64,000 bases of DNA, taken from NCBI GenBank assembly GCA_046295175.1, contig JBKBNY010000017.1, forward strand, positions 1 through 64,000. Direction: 5' to 3'. Each line of letters begins with the position of its first letter. Positions within the stretch are counted from its first letter, which is position 1. Made by a program: the position numbers and the translations under genes. The notes below the pieces were generated by a model. That model did no database searches. It worked only from the letters and a program-made list of their open reading frames with translations, and was not told the origin of the DNA. This DNA is from JALOLV01 sp046295175 (GTDB lineage: Bacteria > Bacteroidota > Bacteroidia > Cytophagales > Spirosomataceae). Below are positions 42,283 to 51,407 of this stretch, one piece after another.

Positions 42283-43485
42283 TTAGAGTTTTTCTAAAAG
42301 TGCCATGTAAAATCCATCGAAGCCATCATTTGCGGGCGAAACACGTTTTTCGTCAATAAATTTCCACTGATTTTGGCTTTCTTTCAAAAAACGTTGTACT
42401 TGTTCTTCACTTTCCGAAGGCAAAATACTGCAAGTCGCATAGACCATTTTACCGCCTTTTTTGAGGATTTGTGAATAATTCGATAAGATTTCGTACTGTG
42501 TTTTCTTAATATTTTCGATGAATTCGGGCTTCAATTTCCATTTTGCGTCTGGATTTCGCCTTAAAACCCCAAGTCCTGAGCAAGGCACATCGAGCAATAA
42601 TCTATCTGCCGAATCTTTCATTCGTTTGATTGTTTTAGGCTCAATCAATCGGGTTTCAACATTCTGAACATTATTTCGTTTTGCTCTACGTTTCAATTCT
42701 TGTAGCTTCCATTCTTCCACATCCATAGAAATAATCCTCCCTTTATTCTGCATCAATGCCGCCAAATGCAGCGTTTTGCCTCCTGCACCCGCACACGCAT
42801 CCACGACTCTCATACCTGCATCAACATCTAAAAACGGAGCAATATACTGACTACCAGCATCTTGTACCTCAAAATTACCTTGTTTGAAAAGTTCGGTCGA
42901 GAATACATTCGTTCGTTTTTTCAGAATCAATGCTTCGGGCAAATATGCAACAGTTTCTGTTTCGATGCCCATGGCTGATAGGTAATCCTGCAACTGATTT
43001 CGACTCATTTGCAGAGTGTTAGTCCTCAAAATAACGGGTGCTTGCTGGTTTAGGGCATGAAGTTCGACATCCCAATTTTCGCCTAATTCTTTTGAACCAA
43101 CTTCGTCTAACCAATCGGGGATTGATTCTCTAATTTTACGAATTTTTAACCCTTCTTCGTAGCTTTTAAGGATTTTAGAAGAATTAATTCCCTCAAACTC
43201 TGGCCACTTTGGCAACTCAATCTTGTTGATAATCAACCAATTAGCGAATATTGACCAGAAAAACCTCATCTCTGAACTTTCCCCTAAATTTCCTTCAATA
43301 TTCAGCTTCCGCCACCAACGAACAATCTCATAAACATTTTCGGCAATAAATCCTCTATCTCTGGCTCCCCATTTTTTATTTGATTTTAGAACGTATTCTA
43401 TAACCTTGTCGGCTTGGCGATTTTCTTGAAAAATTTGTTGAAGAGCATAAATGACTGCCTCGACAAGCGAACGGTGAAGTTTCAT
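42283..43485 (-). CDS. RsmB-like rRNA cytosine-C5 methyltransferase
   Basis: The frame is open to 43587, but I start at the ATG at 43485 (MKLHRSLVEAVIYALQQIF) because a -7 promoter element lies inside the longer frame. The protein has the helical NusB/RsmB-like N-terminal part, then a SAM-dependent methyltransferase with DACAGAGGKTLHLAALMQNK (SAM loop), LLDVPCSGLGVLRRNPD (catalytic Cys) and VYATCSILPSE (second Cys). This is the fingerprint of m5C RNA methylases of the RsmB/Nop2 family; the target is probably 16S rRNA, though the exact cytosine is not certain. It is divergent from the TlpA-like gene. Confidence 0.85.
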   Translation of the reverse strand: MKLHRSLVEAVIYALQQIFQENRQADKVIEYVLKSNKKWGARDRGFIAENVYEIVRWWRKLNIEGNLGESSEMRFFWSIFANWLIINKIELPKWPEFEGINSSKILKSYEEGLKIRKIRESIPDWLDEVGSKELGENWDVELHALNQQAPVILRTNTLQMSRNQLQDYLSAMGIETETVAYLPEALILKKRTNVFSTELFKQGNFEVQDAGSQYIAPFLDVDAGMRVVDACAGAGGKTLHLAALMQNKGRIISMDVEEWKLQELKRRAKRNNVQNVETRLIEPKTIKRMKDSADRLLLDVPCSGLGVLRRNPDAKWKLKPEFIENIKKTQYEILSNYSQILKKGGKMVYATCSILPSESEEQVQRFLKESQNQWKFIDEKRVSPANDGFDGFYMALLEKL

Positions 43486-43529
43486 AAATATCTGCGATTC
43501 GGATTTGTCCGAAATAATTTGACAATTTT

Positions 43530-43537
43530 TAAATTTG
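43530..43537 (+). promoter_or_regulatory. -7 element (TAAATTTG) of the TlpA-like gene
   Basis: TAAATTTG matches TAnnTTTG; TTTG lies 22 bp upstream (43504-43507). The start codon at 43589 follows after 51 bp. Confidence 0.45.
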
Positions 43538-43543
43538 TTGGTG

Positions 43544-43551
43544 CAAAAGTA
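43544..43551 (-). promoter_or_regulatory. -7 element (TACTTTTG) of the RsmB-like gene
   Basis: TACTTTTG on the minus strand, 58 bp before the chosen ATG at 43485, within the longer open frame, which argues against the upstream start. Confidence 0.5.
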
Positions 43552-43588
43552 CGTTATTTTGTAATCATAACATTGTGAAACTTCCAAA

Positions 43589-44965
43589 ATGAAATATTCC
43601 AGTTTTTCGGTAAGCAGACTTTTTCTTTACTTTTTTTTGAGTTTTTTCGTCACTTTTGGAGCTTCGGCACAATACCGAATTGAATTGAAAATCAAGGGTT
43701 TAACCTCAAAAGATAAATGCTATTTGGTTCATGCTTTTCGTGATGAAAAATCCTATATTTTTAAAGATACAACCGATGCCGACGCCAGCGGAAATGTAGT
43801 TTTTGAAGGAAAAGAGAATCTTCCGCAAGGCTTGTACTCAATCGCCCAAGGGCAATCAAAACTATTTGATTTTGTTGTGGCCGACCAAAAATTCACTATC
43901 GAAACCGATACTACAAATCTGGTTGGAAACATGAAAATCACTGGTTCAAAAGAAGCCGCTGATTTTGCCGAATTCATTAAAAAACGTATCGAAATCGTCA
44001 GAAATGCCAATAATTCTTCACCCCAAGAGCAACAAGCGGCTTACGATAAATCGGATGAATTAACCAAAAATTACATCAAAAATCACCCAAACACATTTTC
44101 TGCAAATTTCTTAAAAGCAACTTTGAGTGTTGATATTCCGCAGTTGCCTGCCAATGCAACCCGCAAAGACACGGTTGCACTGACGGATTATTATTACAAA
44201 CATTATTTTGATAATTTAGATTTGGGCGATGACCGACTTTTGCGTACGCCAATCATCGAAAATATGTTTGATAATTTTTTAAATAATGTGTCTTACTACG
44301 AACCCGATACTATCATCAAATTGGCTGATAATCTGCTCATTAAGACCAAGCCGAAGTCAGATTTCAGGAAGTATCTTTTATTGAAATTTGGACAAAAATA
44401 CATCATGCCCGACTTACTCGGTAGAGATAAAGTCTATATTCATATTGCCGAAAAATACATTTTAGCCGAGCCTGATTTATTTGATTCGGTTACGGTCAAA
44501 AACAATAAAGAGTTTGTTAAGGCAATGAAACCGCTTTTGCTCGGGAATGTGATTCCGAATATGCAACTGGCCGATACGCTCGATTTGTTTACGCCGCTAC
44601 ACCAAGTGCAGGCAAAATATACTTTGGTGATGATTTATGACCCTAAATGTGGGCATTGCCAAGAAACGACTAAAAAATTGGTCGAAAATCAAGATAAATT
44701 ATTGGCAAAAGGTGTGAAAGTATATTTGGCTTGTGGCGAAAGAAACAAAGAAGAATGGAAGAAATTTGTGAAAGAATATAAGACCCAAAAGTTTATCAAT
44801 GTGTTTGATTCTCAGACGATTACAGATTTTAATAATACATTCAATGTCAAGACTTACCCTGCCATGTTTTTGGTAGATAAAGACAAAAAAATCTTATCGA
44901 ATCGCAAGCTCGAAGTTGATGATTTTTTGAGAATGATTGAAGGCATCGAAAAGAATGTGAAGTAA
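43589..44965 (+). CDS. TlpA-like thioredoxin with N-terminal DUF4369 domain
   Basis: A signal peptide (about residues 8-27, ending ASAQ) precedes a DUF4369-type domain (about 30-130), a helical middle region and a C-terminal thioredoxin fold with YDPKCGHCQET near residue 354 and the cis-Pro strand VKTYPAMFLVDKD. Such proteins are periplasmic thiol-disulfide oxidoreductases of Bacteroidota, thought to reduce cysteines in exported proteins. It is divergent from the methyltransferase gene. Confidence 0.88.
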   Translation: MKYSSFSVSRLFLYFFLSFFVTFGASAQYRIELKIKGLTSKDKCYLVHAFRDEKSYIFKDTTDADASGNVVFEGKENLPQGLYSIAQGQSKLFDFVVADQKFTIETDTTNLVGNMKITGSKEAADFAEFIKKRIEIVRNANNSSPQEQQAAYDKSDELTKNYIKNHPNTFSANFLKATLSVDIPQLPANATRKDTVALTDYYYKHYFDNLDLGDDRLLRTPIIENMFDNFLNNVSYYEPDTIIKLADNLLIKTKPKSDFRKYLLLKFGQKYIMPDLLGRDKVYIHIAEKYILAEPDLFDSVTVKNNKEFVKAMKPLLLGNVIPNMQLADTLDLFTPLHQVQAKYTLVMIYDPKCGHCQETTKKLVENQDKLLAKGVKVYLACGERNKEEWKKFVKEYKTQKFINVFDSQTITDFNNTFNVKTYPAMFLVDKDKKILSNRKLEVDDFLRMIEGIEKNVK

Positions 44966-45031
44966 TTTTGGTGTAGCACCTTTTGATATAAAATCATTGA
45001 TAATTAGTTAAATTGATTCGGAATATTCGAA

Positions 45032-48000
45032 TCATTTGAAGAATTCGCCATTAGATTTATCTTGCCAAAATTCTCTACTCCAAACCCTTTTAAAACGCCA
45101 ATTTTTTTCAGCTAACGCAAATGGCAAATAGGCGTGGGGTTCTTTGGGACTGGTACTCTGAAAGTACAAATTATCATCAGTCAGAATCAAAGATTCGTAC
45201 GAGTCTTTATCTTTTACAGTAATATCTGCAAATGGTAACTCGTTGATATACAGCAAATTACGATTAATCAACTCTTGTTGTAAACTCAAAATTTTGACAG
45301 ATACCGGAGTTGCCAGCGGTTTAGGAATAAACTCACCATTTGAGACTTCGAGGGCAAATTCAAGGTATTTTTTCAATAGCTTTGGTCCCTCATTGGCAGC
45401 ATCTTCGACCCTAAGTTGATTTGGTAAAATGCTACAAACAACATAAATCTTTTCTTTAGCCCTCGTAACCGCCACATTTAGCCTGTTTTCGCCGCCCTGC
45501 TGATTCAAACTTCCGAAATTCATCACCATTCGACCTTTCAAATCGGGAGCGTAGCCAATCGAAAAAATCACGATGTCGAACTCATCGCCTTGTATGTTTT
45601 CGATGTTTTTTACACTGACATTCATTTTGCTATTTTGCAAAATGAGGCTCTCAATTAAATCAGCTTGCTTGTAGTTAAATGTTACAACACCAATCGTCTT
45701 TTCGGGCTGTTTGCGTTGTAAATCTTCTATGATTTCGGCTATTTTCTCAGCTTCGGTAAGATTTGAATTATGCTCCCAAAATCCATTTACTTTTATGTAG
45801 TGAATAGCAGGTTGTTTTTTTGTAATTTCTTGATAATCAGGTAATAAAGACAAGGTTTGTTTATAGAAATGAGTATTTGAGAAATCAATTAAATCTAAAG
45901 ATTTGCTTCGATAATGGCCTCTCAATTGTACTTGCGGAAGATATTGAGATGCTAAATCGAGCAACGAATCAATCTCTAAAATTGGCTCGTCTTCTACGTC
46001 TTCTTCGTAACGAATTTGGTACAAATCATTGGGTTGGAGCTGTTTTGAATCACCCGCAATTACCACTTGCCGGCCTCGATAAATACTTGGAATGCCACTC
46101 TCGGCAAAGCATTGCGAGGCTTCATCAAAAATTACTAAATCAAAATTTGTTTCGAGATTAAACAAAGCCGAAACCGATTCAGGCGAAGCCATCCAGCAAG
46201 GAATCAGTTTAAAAAGCTCTTCGTTGTATTGTTCAATCACCTTCCGAACCGACCAAATTTTCCGTTTTTTGGTAACTTGATGATAGAGTTCTCGGTAACT
46301 GACAATATTTTGTAAACGATTGATTACAAGGTCTTTGTAGGTTTGTTCTCTTAGTTTTATTAGTAGAATTTCTTGGCTGAGTTCCTTTTTTTGCTTGATA
46401 CAACTCTGCAATTCTTCTTCTAACTGACTGATTTTTAGCGTACTGACACCCCTCAAAATCGGATTACGTTCTTCAATTTCTTGAATCCAAGCCAATCTAA
46501 CCGAATTTTGGAGAAGTTTAATCCAATCTTCGATGTTTTCGGCTTTAGGTTTCAGCAACTCCACCAGCTCAGTTTCTGATTTTGTGAACCCCTCAAAGAG
46601 TTCATCGCAAGCAATAAACAAATCAAAGTTTTGTTGTAAATCTTTGATTATGAGTTCTTTATCAAATTTCTGTTGCAGGATAGAGTTAATTTGCCAGTAA
46701 CTTAGATAATTTTTACAATCAATTAAAAGCCCGTCGAATTCTTGAAACAAACCAACGAGTTCATCTTTCAACTCTAACAATTCATCAATACTGCCGAGAT
46801 TCGGTAGGGTAGAAGATTTTAAGAATTCTGATGAATGATAGATAGAGATTGCTTTACTTGCCGAAATATAATTTTTTAGAGTCTGCTCGATAACCTCCCA
46901 TTCTTCAGATTTATCAATCTCAATTCCTTTTTTTCTGAGGTTTTTTACCATCTTCTCGAAGATAATCCTATTCTCAATCTTCTTTTTAAGTATTTGCAAA
47001 TCAGTTTGTTGCAGGTTTAGTTTGTTATATTCTAAGATTTTAGAAATACTTTTTTTAGTCTTTGAGAATAGTTTCCATGTAAACCAGTTTATCGAATTAT
47101 CGGATGCTGTAATTGCTTCTTCTAATTGTACTTTTACAAGTTCTAAATCTTGAGTTTCGATACTTTTTTCAAGCCCAAAGCTGGCATAAATTTGGCTTAA
47201 ATTCTGATGTGATTTTTCTAATTCTTCGGTTTTAAATTGTTTTTTATTTAAAATTGAATATTTAAAAATTTCAAATATTTCTTTATTTTCAAAATAATTT
47301 GAAATTATGATTAAGTTTGTAAAGTCGAAATTTATATTTTTATCTATAAATATAGAATTATTGATATTGTCAGTAATTTCTGTATATATATTTATTTTGT
47401 TTGTAATTGAATATTCTGAATTAATAATAAATTTATTTAGAAATTTATTGATTTTTTTATGAATATCATCAATTGAGTTTATGTGGTTTTGAATTGCTTT
47501 TTGTTGAGTAAAATCCATTTTTACAAACGAAATTCGATTCTCCCAAAAATCGCTTGAAAGCTGTTTTTTTAGCAATTCGATGTACGCAAAATACTGCCTA
47601 AATTTTGCTTCTGTTTGGTTTAACTCGTTGATTTTAAATTGTTTGTGTAAGTTGTTTAGCTCAATGTTTGATTCTTTGGGACTACAAGTTAGGTACAATT
47701 CTTTTACCGAAACTCCACAAATAGATTCATCAAAAAGGGCATTTTTAAACTCATGTAATTCTCTTGTAATTTGGTCAATTCTTCGGCTGATTTGAGTAAA
47801 ATTTCTCTCTAAAAAGATTGCATCCAGTCCTTGGTTTTGTTTTTTGTATTCGTCGATTCGGTCTATTTGATTGGCAATTTTTAGAAAAAGCTCTTTACGG
47901 TCATTCTTGAAATCGTGGATTAGACCCACAAAATCTGACATTTGAGCTTGCTCTAATCTCTGGTAAACGGTATCGAGGGCAACTCTTTTCTGACAAACTA

Positions 48001-49015
48001 CCAAAACTTTTTTGCCTCTTGCTGTAAAATCAGCTACCAAATTGCAGATAAGTTGCGATTTTCCAGTGCCGGGAGGCCCCTGCACAACGATTGATTTACC
48101 GTTTTTTACTTCTTGAACTGCCAATTCTTGTGAAGTATCAACCGCAAAAGGTAAAATCGAATTGGCTTCTTTGGTGGCGTTTGTTGTCTGATTCTGAACT
48201 TTATCAAAAAGATTTTCTAAACCATTATCAGTAATTTCTTGATTTTGTTCGAGTAGTTGTTCGTAATCAGGTACTAAATAGGAACCCGCTTGAGGAAAAA
48301 TCCCGAGGACGGCTTGGGGATAAAGTTTTAACTCGCCATTTTTTTCAGTCAATTCTAAGTCTGACTTGCTAAGTCGCTCAAAATGAGCGAGTTGATTGGT
48401 GAAAAGGTCTTGATTGAAATTAATTTTTAACGGACATTCTTTGAGTAATTCGTAGAGTTCGGTTCTAAAGGTAAGGCTTTCTTGGCTAAAATCCTCAAAT
48501 GTTTTATCGAGCCATTCATCCGAAATTGGTACTTGATTAAAGTGCGAATACGCCAGCAAAAAGCTACGATTTAGGCTAATTGGTTCATCTCGATTGACCA
48601 AAATCCATTTATTATTTTTGCCTAAATCTTGCTGCAATGTTACCGGAAAAAACAGCAACGGACACCTCACCGAGGTACCATCGGAAAGTTTTCCCTTTAC
48701 AATCGGGTAGCCGATGTACAAGTCTTTTGCTCCCCGTTCGGTTTCTATAAAAGCCTCATTACGAGCAATTTTGCGAATTTGCTTGCTTATTTCGTTTACT
48801 TTTTCGAAGCGGCTGTCGAGTACATCACAGAGCGGAATTTGCTTTTTTTGTGCAATCAACTGCTCGATAATACTAAAAGACGGCTTCGACTCTAAAAAGC
48901 TCAACTCGTGAAGGTCGATAAACTGCTCTTTGGGTAGATTTAGTAACAACAACGACCTATTGCGAGAGGTCAGGTTGGTGAGCCTTTTGAGGTATGTTTT
49001 GAGGATACGTTGCAA
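45032..49015 (-). CDS. Large SF1 helicase (DUF4011/COG1112-like) with degenerate nuclease-like tail
   Basis: The 1327-residue protein has an N-terminal DUF4011-type region (residues 1-290), then a superfamily 1 helicase: Walker A VVQGPPGTGKSQLICNL (near 312), Walker B FDEASQC (near 965), GDSKQLQP (motif III), and NIQGDEFDIVIFS and NVAVTRAKEKIYVV (motifs V/VI) before residue 1200. Its middle is an AT-rich, Asn/Ile/Phe-rich helical insertion. The last 80 residues resemble a Vsr-like endonuclease domain (ADITVKD, then WRFKRVWSREFW) but lack the expected Glu. Relatives of this helicase type occur in anti-phage systems such as Mokosh. A defence role is possible; the gene stands alone between a TlpA-like gene and a bacilliredoxin gene. 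Confidence 0.82.
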   Translation of the reverse strand: MQRILKTYLKRLTNLTSRNRSLLLLNLPKEQFIDLHELSFLESKPSFSIIEQLIAQKKQIPLCDVLDSRFEKVNEISKQIRKIARNEAFIETERGAKDLYIGYPIVKGKLSDGTSVRCPLLFFPVTLQQDLGKNNKWILVNRDEPISLNRSFLLAYSHFNQVPISDEWLDKTFEDFSQESLTFRTELYELLKECPLKINFNQDLFTNQLAHFERLSKSDLELTEKNGELKLYPQAVLGIFPQAGSYLVPDYEQLLEQNQEITDNGLENLFDKVQNQTTNATKEANSILPFAVDTSQELAVQEVKNGKSIVVQGPPGTGKSQLICNLVADFTARGKKVLVVCQKRVALDTVYQRLEQAQMSDFVGLIHDFKNDRKELFLKIANQIDRIDEYKKQNQGLDAIFLERNFTQISRRIDQITRELHEFKNALFDESICGVSVKELYLTCSPKESNIELNNLHKQFKINELNQTEAKFRQYFAYIELLKKQLSSDFWENRISFVKMDFTQQKAIQNHINSIDDIHKKINKFLNKFIINSEYSITNKINIYTEITDNINNSIFIDKNINFDFTNLIIISNYFENKEIFEIFKYSILNKKQFKTEELEKSHQNLSQIYASFGLEKSIETQDLELVKVQLEEAITASDNSINWFTWKLFSKTKKSISKILEYNKLNLQQTDLQILKKKIENRIIFEKMVKNLRKKGIEIDKSEEWEVIEQTLKNYISASKAISIYHSSEFLKSSTLPNLGSIDELLELKDELVGLFQEFDGLLIDCKNYLSYWQINSILQQKFDKELIIKDLQQNFDLFIACDELFEGFTKSETELVELLKPKAENIEDWIKLLQNSVRLAWIQEIEERNPILRGVSTLKISQLEEELQSCIKQKKELSQEILLIKLREQTYKDLVINRLQNIVSYRELYHQVTKKRKIWSVRKVIEQYNEELFKLIPCWMASPESVSALFNLETNFDLVIFDEASQCFAESGIPSIYRGRQVVIAGDSKQLQPNDLYQIRYEEDVEDEPILEIDSLLDLASQYLPQVQLRGHYRSKSLDLIDFSNTHFYKQTLSLLPDYQEITKKQPAIHYIKVNGFWEHNSNLTEAEKIAEIIEDLQRKQPEKTIGVVTFNYKQADLIESLILQNSKMNVSVKNIENIQGDEFDIVIFSIGYAPDLKGRMVMNFGSLNQQGGENRLNVAVTRAKEKIYVVCSILPNQLRVEDAANEGPKLLKKYLEFALEVSNGEFIPKPLATPVSVKILSLQQELINRNLLYINELPFADITVKDKDSYESLILTDDNLYFQSTSPKEPHAYLPFALAEKNWRFKRVWSREFWQDKSNGEFFK

Positions 49016-49043
49016 ATCGGTCTAAGTATATTTTGAGAATTTT

Positions 49044-49064
49044 GTACGGGTTAGAAACCCGTAC
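49044..49064. repeat. Short palindrome, family P copy 3
   Basis: A 9-bp stem GTACGGGTT / AACCCGTAC with an AGA loop, between the helicase and bacilliredoxin genes. It is related to 38935 and 30849. Confidence 0.75.
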
Positions 49065-49069
49065 TACGA

Positions 49070-49405
49070 TTATACTGCCGCAGCGATTTCGTCGAAAACG
49101 ATGTCGTAATGTGAGGCATCATAGACAGATTTGCCTTTGTCAATGATTAGTACCTGCGGAGACTCGTGTTCGACTCCAAAATCATTGGCAATTTTATTCG
49201 AGATTGGACGAAAAGCAATCAAGTCTAAATAATAAGGCTTGAGATTTCCGGCTTTTTCATCGCTCCAACTGCGTTCAAATCGGCTCAGTGCAGTTGCACT
49301 TATTGAGCAGCGAGTACTATGTTTGAAAATCAAAACTGGCTGATTTTCAGACTCTTTCTTGATATTTTCTAATTGTTCTTCAGATGTTAGATGATTCCAG
49401 TTCAC
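49070..49405 (-). CDS. ytxJ: YtxJ-type bacilliredoxin
   Basis: The 111-residue protein is a monothiol thioredoxin-fold protein with IFKHSTRCSISA as its single-Cys active site and HESPQVLII as the cis-Pro strand, matching YtxJ (DUF2847). YtxJ reduces bacillithiol mixed disulfides, so the organism probably makes bacillithiol, as many Bacteroidota do. It has no signal peptide. It lies 54 bp upstream of the helicase gene, in the same direction. Confidence 0.9.
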   Translation of the reverse strand: MNWNHLTSEEQLENIKKESENQPVLIFKHSTRCSISATALSRFERSWSDEKAGNLKPYYLDLIAFRPISNKIANDFGVEHESPQVLIIDKGKSVYDASHYDIVFDEIAAAV

Positions 49406-49461
49406 TGATTCAAAAATTTGTTGATTGACTCTAAAAAAACAAAATTTATAGGTGTTTTGGT

Positions 49462-49869
49462 TCAGTCATTAAATTGATTAGCGGCCATTAACTCAAAAAA
49501 TACCAGTCCTAAAACCACAAATTTTTCGAGAATCAAGTAGATAATTCCCAAAACGGTAATTTGCTGAAAAAAGTAAGTCATTATTCCCAGCGAAATACAA
49601 CAATAGGTAAGATTTGCAAATGCAATGACTCTCAGATAATTCTTTGGTTTTCGAGGATTGCCAATGTAGCAAGTCAATGAGTAAACTGCAAAAGTTGCCG
49701 CCATAATACTCAAATAAAACAGAACGGTTTTTGGGATTCCAAACAAGATTTCGTTTTGAAAAAGAACGAATCCGAGCATAAAAGCCGAGTAAATTGCTCC
49801 TAAACCGTCAAAAAGAAAAAGTTTTCGAGGGTTTATGCTATTTATAAAATTTTGGTATTTATTACTCAT
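49462..49869 (-). CDS. Small four-helix membrane protein, unknown function
   Basis: The frame is open to 49896, but I start at MSNKYQNFIN (49869), which reduces the overlap with the RelE-like gene to 8 bp. The product has four hydrophobic helices (GAIYSAFMLGFVLF, FYLSIMAATFAVYSL, NLTYCCISLGIMTYFF, FVVLGLVFFELMA) and no recognisable motif. Confidence 0.65.
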   Translation of the reverse strand: MSNKYQNFINSINPRKLFLFDGLGAIYSAFMLGFVLFQNEILFGIPKTVLFYLSIMAATFAVYSLTCYIGNPRKPKNYLRVIAFANLTYCCISLGIMTYFFQQITVLGIIYLILEKFVVLGLVFFELMAANQFND

Positions 49870-50119
49870 AAATCTCTTTTCTATGCCCGATTGCAATGAC
49901 CAAAACTAAGAGAATCCCATCATTTATTTCGTAGATGATGCGATAATTTCCAACCCTGACTCTGTAAGCATTACTACGTCCTTTGAGTTTTTTATATCCA
50001 AATGGCCTTGGGTTATCAGCGAGAGATAATACAGCAACTTTCAGGCGTTCAAGTTCACTTTTTGGTAGTTTTGAAAGTTGTTTTTCGGCCGTTTGTTCAA
50101 TACGTACTTGATATTTCAT
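49862..50119 (-). CDS. RelE/ParE-family toxin
   Basis: The 85-residue protein has the RelE/ParE fold: an N-terminal strand and helices (YQVRIEQTAEKQLSKLPKSE), the L.DNPRPFGYKKLKG segment and a YRVRVGNYRIIYEI strand, ending IGHRKEIYE. Its His and Arg residues suit the mRNA-cleaving or gyrase-inhibiting toxins. The antitoxin gene lies 6 bp upstream in the same direction. Confidence 0.92.
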   Translation of the reverse strand: MKYQVRIEQTAEKQLSKLPKSELERLKVAVLSLADNPRPFGYKKLKGRSNAYRVRVGNYRIIYEINDGILLVLVIAIGHRKEIYE

Positions 50120-50125
50120 GCTATA

Positions 50126-50314
50126 TTACTTTAACAAACTATCAAATACAGCAGCAGCATCTTTGCTCTTGCCTTTGCTTTGTCTTTTTGATTTATCGTA
50201 AAGTTTAATATCTTCTAATTCCTCTAAATCTTGCTGAATTTTTTTGAAATCACGCATTGACATGAAAACACCCGTACGTTCACCTTTTTCGTTTGTTAAA
50301 TATTGGAAATTCAT
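50126..50314 (-). CDS. Antitoxin partner of the RelE-like toxin
   Basis: I use the ATG at 50314 (MNFQYLTNEKGERTGVF). The 62-residue protein starts with a Phd/YefM-like strand-helix pattern (YLTNEKGERTGVFMSMRDF) and ends in a basic, probably disordered tail (KSKRQSKGKSKDAAAVF), which would wrap the toxin. It is directly upstream of the RelE gene. Confidence 0.82.
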   Translation of the reverse strand: MNFQYLTNEKGERTGVFMSMRDFKKIQQDLEELEDIKLYDKSKRQSKGKSKDAAAVFDSLLK

Positions 50315-50376
50315 ACTATCAATTATTTTTATAACCAAATCTAAAATATTTTTCTGAATTTACATAGGCCTAATAT

Positions 50377-51210
50377 TTAAACTAAAATATTGTCTATCAA
50401 CCTAACTCCACCCAAAAATGCTGCGATACAGAGGGCCGCTTTTTTAGATTTGTCGTAGCTTTCGAGAGGTTCTAAAGTGTCGAAGTCAGAAATCTCAAAG
50501 TATTCTAATTCAAATTCTGGATACTGTCTAAAGTGCTGATTTACAGATTCTTTTGCTAAGTTTATGTTGCCAACTTTTTGTAATGATTCTTTTGCCAGAT
50601 TCAACGCTTTAAAAATTTGAGGAGCCAATGCTCGGACTTCGGGCGAAAGTCTGGTATTGCGTGAAGACATCGCCAAACCATCTGGCTCACGCAAAGTAGG
50701 GCAGGGGATAAGCTCTAAATCAAATGACAAATCGTTGACCATTCGACGAATCACCGCAACTTGTTGTAAATCTTTCAAGCCAAAATAGGCCTTGGTAGGT
50801 TTTACGATATGGAAAAGTTTAGCCACGACAATTCCAACTCCATTGAAATGCCCCGGACGAAATTTACCTTCCATGACCGTTTCGAGGCTTCCAAAATCAA
50901 ACTTCAAAGCGGGTAGATTTGGGTACATTTCTTCGGCTGATGGAGCAAAAACTACATCGCAGCCAGCGGCTTCGAGCATCTCGCAATCTTTTTCGAGTGT
51001 TCGTGGATATTTTTTTAAATCTTCAGGATTATTAAATTGAGTTGGATTCACAAAAATACTACAAACCGCCAATTCGTTTTCGGTTTTTGCTCTTTCAATC
51101 AGCGAAATATGCCCAGCGTGTAAAGCCCCCATTGTAGGTACAAATCCGATAGTTTTATTTTGTTTTTTGAGGTATTCTTGAGTTTCAGCGATTGTGTTGA
51201 ATACGAGCAT
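50377..51210 (-). CDS. panC: Pantothenate synthetase
   Basis: The 277-residue protein matches PanC throughout: GFVPTMGALHAGHISLIERA with the HxGH adenylate motif, FVNPTQFNNPEDLKKYPRTL, GHFNGVGIVVAKLFHIVKP, and LREPDGLAMSSRNTRLSPE with the KMSKS-like element. It joins pantoate and beta-alanine to make pantothenate. A -7 element lies 82 bp upstream. No panB or panD is adjacent. Confidence 0.97.
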   Translation of the reverse strand: MLVFNTIAETQEYLKKQNKTIGFVPTMGALHAGHISLIERAKTENELAVCSIFVNPTQFNNPEDLKKYPRTLEKDCEMLEAAGCDVVFAPSAEEMYPNLPALKFDFGSLETVMEGKFRPGHFNGVGIVVAKLFHIVKPTKAYFGLKDLQQVAVIRRMVNDLSFDLELIPCPTLREPDGLAMSSRNTRLSPEVRALAPQIFKALNLAKESLQKVGNINLAKESVNQHFRQYPEFELEYFEISDFDTLEPLESYDKSKKAALCIAAFLGGVRLIDNILV

Positions 51211-51282
51211 AAATTTTTTTCTTATATTTAGGTATTAACAGTAAAATGTATCAATTCGTTGATTATCAGTTTTTTATATTAA

Positions 51283-51290
51283 TATTTTTG
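51283..51290 (+). promoter_or_regulatory. -7 element (TATTTTTG) toward the ECF sigma gene
   Basis: TATTTTTG with TTG 21 bp upstream, reading toward the ECF sigma factor gene, whose start at 51408 follows after 117 bp. Confidence 0.45.
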
Positions 51291-51291
51291 C

Positions 51292-51299
51292 CAAAAATA
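51292..51299 (-). promoter_or_regulatory. -7 element (TATTTTTG, minus) of panC
   Basis: Mirror image of the plus-strand element, separated by one base, so the two form a 17-bp palindrome. TTG lies 22 bp upstream on the minus strand. Confidence 0.45.
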
Positions 51300-51407
51300 G
51301 CGATTTTTGAGTGATAAAAAACAATTTTTTTATAGATTGGTGCAACACCCCAAGCCTTCAATCGTCTTTTAATCAAAACACAAACCCGAAAAAGCTATCA
51401 CCCCTGC

